Source: Acidobacteriaceae bacterium (GTDB lineage: Bacteria > Acidobacteriota > Terriglobia > Terriglobales > Acidobacteriaceae). From it: a stretch of 7,370 nt of DNA. Made by a program: the position numbers and the translations under genes. Of the stretch, positions 1 through 5,169 are shown in pieces. The stretch covers positions 1 through 7,370 of the forward strand of contig PMGP01000131.1 of the NCBI GenBank assembly GCA_003156235.1. The letters run 5' to 3'. The notes under the pieces are model-generated. The model did no database searches. It saw only the letters and a program-made list of their open reading frames with translations, and had not been told where the DNA came from. Every line of letters begins with the position of its first letter. The first letter of the stretch is position 1.

Positions 1-1602
1 CGCCAGATCTCCGAGTGGGAGCAGACCACTGAAACCGGCGACCGCGCCGAGCTCTCCGGAATGCCCGAGTCCAGCGCCCTCTGGGCGAAGCTCGACGCCC
101 GCACCGAAGCCTGCCTCGGCTCATCCTGCCCCGACTACCGCCGTTGCTTCATTACCGAGATGCGCCGCAAGGCTCTCGAGTCCGACATCATCATCGTCAA
201 CCACCATCTTTTTTTCGCCGACCTCTCCGTCAAGCGCGAGGCCGCCAACGCGCCCGACGCCGGCATCCTCCCCGAGGCCGCCGCCGTAATCTTCGACGAG
301 GCCCACGAGCTGGAGGACGTTGCTTCGAGTTACTTCGGCCTGTCTGTCAGCAACATCCGCTTTGAAGAACTGGCCCGCGACACCGACGCACTGCTGCGCG
401 GCAAGCAGGGCGCACAGAGCCTGCCCGCCCTCACCCAGCAACTCCGCGACCGCGCGCGCATGTTCTTTGCCGGCCTGCCCATGACCGGAGACGGACGCCA
501 GCCCTTCACCGATCGCGAGCAGTTTTTAGAATCCTCCGGCGACCTCTACACCGCCGTGCGCGTCACCTTGCAGCGCATTGAAGCGGAGATGGACGCTCTA
601 ACCGAAATCGACGAAGCGCCGGGACTCAAAAAGCGTGTCACCCGCCTCCGCTCGGAGTTTGAATTCCTGCTTGAATCCAACGCCAACAACATGGTCTATT
701 GGATGGAGCGCCGCATCTTCGGCGGAGGAACCGACAAGTCTTCATCTACAGGGCGCAAAACGGCTTTCCACGCGCAATCGCGCACTACTTTTCTGCAAGC
801 CACGCCCATCGATGTCTCCGAGCTTCTTCACGAGTTGGTCTTCGATCAGATTCCCACCGTCATTCTCACCTCGGCCACGCTCACCGTGCAGGGCAGCTTC
901 AACCATATCCGCAAGCGCCTCGGACTCAGCGAAGCGCGCGAGTTGGTCGTGCCTTCTCATTTCCGCTACGGCGAGCAGGCCCTCCTTTATCTACCGCCGG
1001 AGATGCCCGACCCCCGCGATCCCGAATTTCCCGAGGCCGCCGCCCGCTGCATCCAACGTGTGCTGGAGATCACCAAGGGCCGTGCCTTTTGCCTCTTCAC
1101 CAGCTACGCCCAGATGCACGCGCTCTACGAGCGCCTCCTGCCGGTGCTCGACTTTCCCATCCTGCTGCACGGCACCGCTCCGCGCAAAGCTCTCCTGGAG
1201 CAGTTCCGCTCGACGCCCAACGCCGTCCTCTTCGGCACCTCAAGTTTCTGGCAGGGAGTGGACGTGCAGGGCGAAGCCTTGAGCTGCGTCATCATCGACC
1301 GCTTGCCATTTGCCGTCCCCAGCGACCCGGTCATCCAGGCGCGCATGAAGGCCATTGAAGAAGCCGGCGGCAAACCATTCTTCGACTACCAGGTTCCTTC
1401 CGCCGTCCTCACCCTCAAGCAAGGCTTCGGCCGCCTCATCCGCTCGCTGGAAGATCGCGGCGTATTAGTCCTCCTCGATCCCCGCGTCACCCGCCAGCGC
1501 TACGGCCAAACCTTCCTCGCCAGCCTCCCGCCTTACCGCATGACGGCAACAATTACGGATGTGGAAGAGTTTTTTAAATCCGGGCAAGCGAACGAACTGT
1601 AG
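1..1602 (+). CDS. dinG: DinG/YoaA-type ATP-dependent DNA helicase, C-terminal part (5' end outside window)
   Basis: Superfamily 2 iron-sulfur helicase of the XPD/DinG group. Known members unwind DNA 5'-3' using ATP and act on forked DNA, R-loops and damaged templates. The frame is open from base 1, so the N-terminal portion with the Walker A motif is missing from the window; the ATG at 61 is an internal Met. Bases 112-147 encode three cysteines spaced C-x4-C-x5-C, matching the last three Fe-S cluster ligands of E. coli DinG. The next motifs are DEAH (295-306), TSATL (868-882), the motif V region GTSSFWQGVDV (about 1237-1269) and the motif VI arginine finger QGFGRLIR (1420-1443). It ends at TAG 1600-1602. 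Whether an N-terminal exonuclease domain is present, as in some Firmicutes DinG, cannot be seen. DinG versus YoaA cannot be separated from this part, but the helicase family is certain. Confidence 0.93.
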   Translation, partial: RQISEWEQTTETGDRAELSGMPESSALWAKLDARTEACLGSSCPDYRRCFITEMRRKALESDIIIVNHHLFFADLSVKREAANAPDAGILPEAAAVIFDEAHELEDVASSYFGLSVSNIRFEELARDTDALLRGKQGAQSLPALTQQLRDRARMFFAGLPMTGDGRQPFTDREQFLESSGDLYTAVRVTLQRIEAEMDALTEIDEAPGLKKRVTRLRSEFEFLLESNANNMVYWMERRIFGGGTDKSSSTGRKTAFHAQSRTTFLQATPIDVSELLHELVFDQIPTVILTSATLTVQGSFNHIRKRLGLSEARELVVPSHFRYGEQALLYLPPEMPDPRDPEFPEAAARCIQRVLEITKGRAFCLFTSYAQMHALYERLLPVLDFPILLHGTAPRKALLEQFRSTPNAVLFGTSSFWQGVDVQGEALSCVIIDRLPFAVPSDPVIQARMKAIEEAGGKPFFDYQVPSAVLTLKQGFGRLIRSLEDRGVLVLLDPRVTRQRYGQTFLASLPPYRMTATITDVEEFFKSGQANEL

Positions 1603-1612
1603 AATCGATTCT
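1601..1612. other. 12-bp perfect palindrome AGAATCGATTCT after the helicase stop
   Basis: AGAATCGATTCT reads identically on both strands. It overlaps the stop codon of the helicase gene and lies 17 bases before the ATG of the small membrane protein gene. TAGAAT at 1600-1605 also resembles a -10 hexamer, but I find no convincing -35 at normal spacing. It could be a repressor site or chance; no function is assigned. Confidence 0.25.
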
Positions 1613-1629
1613 GTCTCATTTGGCTATTT

Positions 1630-1881
1630 ATGTCCCGCAACTTCTACATCCTGGCCGCCACGCTGCTTGCCTTTGCGCTGCTCTCCGCGGCAATCTCGCT
1701 CATGCCTTCGAGCCTTCAGCCCGGTCTGCCGCCCAACTCCTCACTCTGGCGCACCGGGTCGCTGTTTCTGCTGCTGGCAAGCCTGGCTGCGGCGCTCGTT
1801 GGCGTCCTGAGCCACCTCTTCGAGCAGGTGGACCGCCGCAGCGAAGAGGCTCGGCGCAGGCAACGCGGGGAAAAGCACTAA
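1630..1881 (+). CDS. small two-helix inner-membrane protein, function unknown
   Basis: 83-residue protein. Two hydrophobic segments are visible: roughly residues 5-25 (FYILAATLLAFALLSAAISL) and 44-65 (SLFLLLASLAAALVGVLSHL). A Pro/Ser-rich linker separates them. The tail is highly charged (QVDRRSEEARRRQRGEKH), so a short hairpin membrane protein with a basic cytosolic C-terminus is expected. The ATG at 1630 is the first start after the helicase stop at 1602 and has no clear Shine-Dalgarno sequence. It is 27 bases after the helicase and 45 bases before queD on the same strand, so it may share their transcript. I do not recognise a named family. The two clean helices, the positive-inside tail and the filled gap make it a credible gene. 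Two overlapping frames of similar length here (1559-1810 and 1620-1886) give low-complexity Arg/Ser/Pro products and look like shadows. Confidence 0.72.
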   Translation: MSRNFYILAATLLAFALLSAAISLMPSSLQPGLPPNSSLWRTGSLFLLLASLAAALVGVLSHLFEQVDRRSEEARRRQRGEKH

Positions 1882-1904
1882 AATAGTAGTTGGGGCGCTT
1901 CCCC
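1879..1904 (+). promoter_or_regulatory. possible -10 element and small hairpin in the queD leader
   Basis: TAAAAT at 1879-1884 overlaps the stop of the small membrane protein and lies 42 bases before the queD ATG, a plausible -10 hexamer. No good -35 is seen 16-18 bases upstream. A short stem GGGG/CCCC (1892-1895 with 1901-1904, five-base loop) follows in the leader. I see no preQ1 riboswitch architecture. Weak evidence only. Confidence 0.25.
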
Positions 1905-1926
1905 GCACAGAATCGAGCAAACGCCA

Positions 1927-2304
1927 ATGTTTGAAGTCACCGTGGAGGCTGGTTTCTCCTCCGGACACTACCTCCGCAACTATAAGGGAAAGTGCGAGAA
2001 CCCGCACGGCCACAACTACAAGGTCCGCGTCACTCTGGCCGGAGCGGAGCTGGACCCTGCCGGCCTGCTACTCGACTTCAAGCTGCTCAAGAATCTGCTG
2101 CGCCCGGTCATCGACCGCATCGACCACCAGATGCTCAACGACCTTGAGCCCTTCACTGTGCTCAATCCCTCAGCCGAGAACCTGGCCAAGTACTTCTACG
2201 ACCAGACCAGCGAGCAGCTCGCCGCCATGACGCAGAGCCGTGTCCGCATTAAGCACGTGACTATCTGGGAGACGGACACCTGCACGGCTACTTACTACGA
2301 GTAG
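1927..2304 (+). CDS. queD: 6-carboxy-5,6,7,8-tetrahydropterin synthase (QueD)
   Basis: Zinc enzyme of the 6-pyruvoyl-tetrahydropterin synthase fold. In the family it converts 7,8-dihydroneopterin triphosphate to 6-carboxytetrahydropterin, the second step from GTP toward preQ0 and the queuosine tRNA modification. The 125-residue length is typical. The zinc ligands are H14 (SSGHYL), H27 and H29 (NPHGH). The catalytic Cys is C23, in the C-x3-HGH spacing that marks QueD rather than eukaryotic PTPS. The Asp-His pair D66/H67 (RIDHQML), E84 (PSAEN) and E115 in WETDTCTATYYE complete the active site. No key residue is missing. ATG 1927 gives the expected N-terminus (MFEVTVEAGFSSGH) but lacks an obvious Shine-Dalgarno sequence. 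No queC, queE or folE neighbour is in the window, so the rest of the pathway must be elsewhere. Its last 17 bases overlap the antitoxin frame on the other strand. Confidence 0.95.
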   Translation: MFEVTVEAGFSSGHYLRNYKGKCENPHGHNYKVRVTLAGAELDPAGLLLDFKLLKNLLRPVIDRIDHQMLNDLEPFTVLNPSAENLAKYFYDQTSEQLAAMTQSRVRIKHVTIWETDTCTATYYE

Positions 2305-2307
2305 CCG
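2285..2307 (+). terminator. candidate hairpin terminator at the queD stop codon
   Basis: A 7-bp perfect stem, CGGCTAC (2285-2291) with GTAGCCG (2301-2307), encloses a nine-base loop and includes the queD TAG. It is followed by CCTTTATT, a short imperfect T-tract. It would end plus-strand transcription before the minus-strand toxin-antitoxin genes. No T-run follows on the minus strand, so it does not look bidirectional. The stem also spans the 3' end of the antitoxin frame. Confidence 0.42.
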
Positions 2308-2605
2308 CCTTTATTCGCGGCTCCTGTCTGCCGGCGGCGCGGCTGTGCTTCCACGACTCCGGCAACTCATCTCCTGCGCGTGGCGGCTCGCCTGCACGGG
2401 GGCGCCGAAGCAGCGCCAGCGTCGCCCGCACGTCCGCGCGCTTGGCTCTTTGAGCTATGTATTCTGCGGTGTCGTGTGATGCGATCATCTGCGCCACGGC
2501 GACGTTGAACAATTGGTTGAGCGCCACCCCCTCCGACTCCGCCAGTTTGCGGGACGCTTCCATCAGGGACGGCTGTAGACGCAGCGCAAAGTTGCTTTGC
2601 TTCAT
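2288..2605 (-). CDS. ribbon-helix-helix antitoxin, HicB-like family
   Basis: 105-residue protein starting MKQSNFALRLQPSL. The short N-terminal strand (NFALRLQPSL, about residues 5-14) and the helices around LMEASRKLAESEG and VALNQLFNVAVAQMI (to about residue 41) match the Arc/MetJ-type ribbon-helix-helix DNA-binding domain found in antitoxins annotated as HicB family. The region from about 46 to 82 (TAEYIAQRAKRADV ... GDELP) should contain the toxin-binding part. The last 23 or so residues are basic and low in complexity and run into the queD 3' end, so the C-terminus may be longer than in relatives. The ATG overlaps the TGA of the PIN reading frame as ATGA, with AAAGGTG eight bases upstream, indicating translational coupling to the upstream toxin frame. 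Expected role: neutralise the PIN toxin and repress the shared promoter. The partner gene appears broken, so it may now act alone. Confidence 0.82.
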   Translation of the reverse strand: MKQSNFALRLQPSLMEASRKLAESEGVALNQLFNVAVAQMIASHDTAEYIAQRAKRADVRATLALLRRPRAGEPPRAGDELPESWKHSRAAGRQEPRIKAATRSK

Positions 2606-3027
2606 GGATGTTTCACCTTTTCAAGCGCCTCTCTTGGCGAGAACACTTTCAAATCAAACTGACTCGTCGCGTGGATAAAATCGGCTCTATTGAACGTAAC
2701 GATGGAGTCCGCCTAGCCATTGATTGCGGTTTCCAACACCATTTCATCGTCCGGATCGAGCAACTGCGGCCGCCACTGCCAGTGAATAATAACCTCGCTA
2801 GCCATTCGACAGATCGCATCCAACAATTTCTCGACTTCCCCAAGCGTTAGTTCTGAAGCGCGCAAATGTTCTGCACGAGTAAGAACCGCCTCGTACTCAA
2901 GCACCAATGCGGTCGAGATCAAGATTTCTATCCCGCCACTGAGCGCTTCATTAAGAAGCGCCATCGACGCACCTGTGGGGCTGCGAACAGCGGCGACCAG
3001 AACCGACGTATCGAGTACAATTCGCAC
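2602..3027 (-). pseudogene. PIN-domain toxin (VapC-like, COG1569 type) interrupted by an in-frame TAG
   Basis: Starts at GTG 3027 (VRIVLDTSVLVAAVRSPTG); an in-frame TGA at 3040-3042 excludes a longer N-terminus. It shows the PIN strand-1 Asp (D6 in LDTSV), the E44/E46 region (LVLEYEAVL) and the DPDDEMVLETA block (D91, D93, D94). These residues bind divalent metal in PIN ribonucleases. Translation stops at TAG 2713-2715, giving 104 residues. The same frame then continues as ADSIVTFNRADF and VFSPREALEKV to TGA 2602-2604. Full length would be 141 codons, normal for this toxin family. The missing part includes the last strand and the D116 region, the usual fourth acidic position. The truncated product is therefore probably inactive. 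The natural end overlaps the antitoxin start by four bases, which supports 2602 as the ancestral end. The remnant frame 2713-3027 could still be translated. A sequencing error is an alternative. Confidence 0.85.
2614..2620 (-). promoter_or_regulatory. Shine-Dalgarno sequence of the antitoxin gene
   Basis: AAAGGTG, read on the minus strand, lies eight bases before the antitoxin ATG and within the last codons of the ancestral PIN frame. With the ATGA overlap it indicates coupled translation. With the PIN frame stopped at 2713, ribosomes would now have to load here directly. Confidence 0.55.
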
Positions 3028-3054
3028 GACCAGATCATATCACATGCAATATCA

Positions 3055-3705
3055 TCAATTCATCTGGCTGGACTTCGACTTGAGATATTTGTCCAAGGGA
3101 ATCTCAAAATAAAACAACTCGTTGCCGTCGGCGTCGCGCAGCTTGTGCAGGTGCAGTTTCGCGCCTTCCAGCGGATGGTCTAGCCCGGAAACGTCATAGA
3201 ACAAGAAGCCCGCGCGCGTGGTGTGCGGCTCAACCACCAGCGCCCGGTACTCGAAGGTGTCGAAGTCCTTTTCGATCTCCCCGATGCCGGCCACGGGCTT
3301 GAGCTTGATGTTGGGCAGCGCGCCGGGCAGCGGAATCTGGCCGCCCTCGCGCTCCTTGCGCGTCATCAGCCGCTCCACGTCCTCCGGTTCGGCAACCTGG
3401 ATCTTGGCTCCTGCGGCCGTTATGAAAAGAATCCGCGCCTCCGTCAGGTTGATCGGACGGTTGCTGTTGTTGGTGACGATGAGCCGTATGGGCATCACGC
3501 CATGGCCCAAGTAATCGACGTGGAAGATCGCTCCTTTTTCGTGTGTGTCGTAGGGTTCGGCGGCAATAGCCACCTTCTCATCCTCATGCACTTCCACCGC
3601 CGCAAACGACGTGGCCGGCTGCACCGGAGGCGGAGTGTGGCTGCTGCCCCCAGCGGCAGGCAGCGCCTGCCAAAGCGCAAACAGAAAAATAGCCCGCAGA
3701 GTCAT
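3055..3705 (-). CDS. exported protein of unknown function
   Basis: 216 residues from ATG 3705. I chose this start because GAGGA sits five bases upstream (3711-3715) and because it begins directly with a signal peptide (MTLRAIFLFALWQALPAAGG); an in-frame ATG at 3726 would add seven residues. Cleavage is likely around the Ala-Ala-Gly near residues 17-20. There is no lipobox Cys, so a soluble periplasmic or secreted protein is expected. The mature part opens with a Pro/Thr/Ser-rich stretch. It then has an apparent beta-sandwich-like region around VDYLGHGVMPIRLIVTNNSN and RPINLTEARILFITAAGAKI, a charged stretch with EDVERLMTRKEREGG, and a C-terminal beta-rich part with AGFLFYDVSG and ELFYFEIPLDKYL. 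It resembles uncharacterised exported proteins I associate with Acidobacteriota, but I cannot name a family. It is divergent from waaA and ends 27 bases before the PIN gene, so readthrough into the toxin-antitoxin genes is possible. Confidence 0.8.
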   Translation of the reverse strand: MTLRAIFLFALWQALPAAGGSSHTPPPVQPATSFAAVEVHEDEKVAIAAEPYDTHEKGAIFHVDYLGHGVMPIRLIVTNNSNRPINLTEARILFITAAGAKIQVAEPEDVERLMTRKEREGGQIPLPGALPNIKLKPVAGIGEIEKDFDTFEYRALVVEPHTTRAGFLFYDVSGLDHPLEGAKLHLHKLRDADGNELFYFEIPLDKYLKSKSSQMN

Positions 3706-3782
3706 TATTGTCCTCGACTCTTTCATTCGATGCCGCCTGTATCATGTGAGAATTGGACTGGGAATAGAATAACCCGAATCGC
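3706..3782. promoter_or_regulatory. divergent intergenic region between the exported protein and waaA
   Basis: 77 bases that must hold the start signals for both the minus-strand exported protein and the plus-strand LPS genes, unless transcripts come from farther away. On the plus strand TGTGAGAAT (3745-3753) and TAGAAT (3765-3770) are -10-like. The latter would start RNA only a few bases before the waaA ATG, and -35 matches are poor. On the minus strand GAGGA at 3711-3715 is the ribosome binding site of the exported protein. No strong Shine-Dalgarno sequence precedes waaA. Exact promoters cannot be fixed by eye. Confidence 0.4.
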
Positions 3783-5099
3783 ATGATTCTGCTTTTTTAC
3801 AATTTGGCCTTGCTTGTGGTTCTGGTGGTGGGCGCGCCCTGGTGGCTCTTCCGCATGGCCACCACGCATAAATACCGCGAAGGGCTGCTGGAACGCCTGG
3901 GATTCGTCCCCTCCCGCCTTCGCAAGCAGATTGCCGGATTGGGCCGTGAGCGTACCCTCATCTGGGTCCATGCCGTCTCTGTCGGAGAGGTCCTGGCCGT
4001 CAGCCGCCTGGTCAAAACCCTTGATGCCGCCTTGCCGGATTACTTGATCGCCGTCTCCACCACCACCCGCACCGGTCAGGCGCTGGCCCGAGAGCGCTTC
4101 GGCTCTAACCGCGTTTTTTATTCCCCGCTCGACCTGCCATGGGCGGTTCGCGCCTACCTGAATGCTCTCCAGCCGCGCCTCTTGATCCTGGCTGAAACCG
4201 AGTTCTGGCCGAATCTGCTCTCCGGCTGCTTCCGCTGCAAAATCCCTGTGGCCGTCGTCAATGCGCGCATCTCCGATCGCTCCTGGCCGCGCTATCGGCG
4301 GCTGCGCCGGCTGTGGCGGCCTTTCCTCAGCCGCCTCGGCCGGGTTCTCGCCCAGAGCCAGACCGACGCCGAGCGCCTCATAGCCCTCGGCTGCCTGCCC
4401 GAACGCGTCACGGTTACCGGCAACCTGAAATTTGACGTGCGTGCCGCCGGAGAAGCCGACACCACTCGCCATCTGAAGAAATGGTCGCTCGGTCTGCGTC
4501 TCATCGTTGCAGGAAGTACGCTCGACGGCGAAGAGGCCGCGCTTCTCGAAGCCTGGCCGAGCCTGCTCCAGGCCGATCCGAAGCTGGCAATGGTCCTTGC
4601 GCCTCGCCATCCGGAGCGTTTCGCCTCGGTGGCTGCGCTACTGCAGAAATCCGGCTTCCACTGGGTCAAACGGTCGGTTTGGAGCTCCACCCCTGAAAGC
4701 TCTATCAAGTCATTGAATCCAGGCCAGATCGTCCTGCTCGACACCATCGGCGAACTGGCTTCGGTCTACTCGCTCGCCTCAGTGGCCTTCGTCGGCGGCA
4801 GCCTGGTTCCCGCCGGAGGACACAACCCGCTGGAGCCGGCTCAGTTCGGCATTCCCATCGTGATGGGCCCTTACTTCACCAACTTCCGCGCCATTACAGA
4901 GGATTTGCTGGATCATCAGGCCCTCCGCATCTCCACCACGGATGCTCTGGCCGCAACCTTGATTGACTTGTTGCAAGACCGAGCCGCCGCCAAAGTCATG
5001 GGCGCGCGAGCCAGGCAGGTTTTCGAACAGCAGGCGGGAGCAACCGGCCGCTCGGTCGAAGCGCTCAAGCTGTTACTTTCCGGGGACTGTACGAGTTGA
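3783..5099 (+). CDS. waaA: 3-deoxy-D-manno-octulosonic acid (Kdo) transferase
   Basis: Inner-membrane glycosyltransferase of family GT30. It transfers Kdo from CMP-Kdo to lipid IVA on the cytoplasmic face. 438 residues is usual for the family. An N-terminal membrane anchor (about residues 2-23) is followed by HKYREGLLERLGF. The catalytic-base motif VHAVSVGE places the expected Glu at E69. Further family blocks are LAETEFWPNLL (136-146), the VNARISDRSW region (159-168), LAQSQTDAERL (189-199), VTGNLKFDV (211-219), VAGST (242-246), LAPRHPERF (272-280) and the CMP-Kdo-binding block DTIGEL through GGHNPLEPA (320-353). ATG 3783 gives a full N-terminus. The stop lies 70 bases before lpxK, with a repeat in between. 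Whether the enzyme adds one Kdo or several cannot be told from sequence. Also known as kdtA. Confidence 0.97.
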   Translation: MILLFYNLALLVVLVVGAPWWLFRMATTHKYREGLLERLGFVPSRLRKQIAGLGRERTLIWVHAVSVGEVLAVSRLVKTLDAALPDYLIAVSTTTRTGQALARERFGSNRVFYSPLDLPWAVRAYLNALQPRLLILAETEFWPNLLSGCFRCKIPVAVVNARISDRSWPRYRRLRRLWRPFLSRLGRVLAQSQTDAERLIALGCLPERVTVTGNLKFDVRAAGEADTTRHLKKWSLGLRLIVAGSTLDGEEAALLEAWPSLLQADPKLAMVLAPRHPERFASVAALLQKSGFHWVKRSVWSSTPESSIKSLNPGQIVLLDTIGELASVYSLASVAFVGGSLVPAGGHNPLEPAQFGIPIVMGPYFTNFRAITEDLLDHQALRISTTDALAATLIDLLQDRAAAKVMGARARQVFEQQAGATGRSVEALKLLLSGDCTS

Positions 5100-5102
5100 A
5101 GG

Positions 5103-5157
5103 GTACGGGCTTTAGCCCGTACATAAGTACAATGAAATAATGGGGGCTTTAGCCCCT
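5103..5157. repeat. tandem REP-like pair of GGGCTTTAGCCC palindromes
   Basis: Two stem-loops share the core GGGCTTTAGCCC in the same orientation (5107-5118 and 5144-5155, 37 bases apart). The first stem extends to nine pairs (GTACGGGCT with AGCCCGTAC, 5103-5122). The second has six (GGGGCT with AGCCCC, 5143-5156), and both have a TT loop. The spacer is AT-richer (ATAAGTACAATGAAATAA) than anything nearby and contains TACAAT. This is the architecture of dispersed intergenic REP/BIME-like elements, and I recall similar GGGCTTTAGCCC units from Acidobacteriota genomes. No transposase is in the window. Alternative reading: processing or attenuation hairpins between waaA and lpxK. No T-tract follows either stem, so a classical terminator is unlikely. 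Confidence 0.8.
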
Positions 5158-5163
5158 GAGGGA
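5158..5163 (+). promoter_or_regulatory. Shine-Dalgarno sequence that fixes the lpxK TTG start
   Basis: GAGGGA lies six bases before TTG 5170 and immediately after the second repeat stem. It supports TTG as the start because the in-frame stop TAA at 5164-5166 rules out anything upstream. If the repeat unit includes the bases after its second stem, the repeat supplies this site. Confidence 0.6.
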
Positions 5164-5169
5164 TAATTC

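Noticed and set aside
1892..1926. preQ1 riboswitch before queD
   Set aside because: Only a four-pair GC hairpin is visible. I cannot find the pseudoknot pairing or the A-rich tail typical of preQ1 aptamers.
2713..2715. Programmed recoding of TAG (for example pyrrolysine or suppressor) in the PIN gene
   Set aside because: TAG ends three other genes here and no recoding element is evident; a nonsense mutation or sequence error is simpler.
3031..3054. Operator for toxin-antitoxin autoregulation
   Set aside because: ATATCA occurs twice (3037-3042 and 3049-3054) in an AT-rich gap just upstream of the PIN start, but six-base repeats in such sequence are easily chance and no clear palindrome is present.
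3223..3786. Plus-strand open frame (187 codons) opposite the exported protein
   Set aside because: The minus-strand frame has a good ribosome binding site and signal peptide; the plus-strand product is Arg/His-rich and shows no domain.
3723..4610. Minus-strand open frame (295 codons) opposite waaA
   Set aside because: It overlaps the motif-rich N-terminal half of waaA. Its composition (Gln/Glu/Gly/Ala-rich, no motifs) marks it as a shadow.
5103..5157. CRISPR repeats or a classical rho-independent terminator
   Set aside because: There are only two units with a short core, no spacer series and no cas genes. Neither stem is followed by a T-run, so a REP-like pair fits better.
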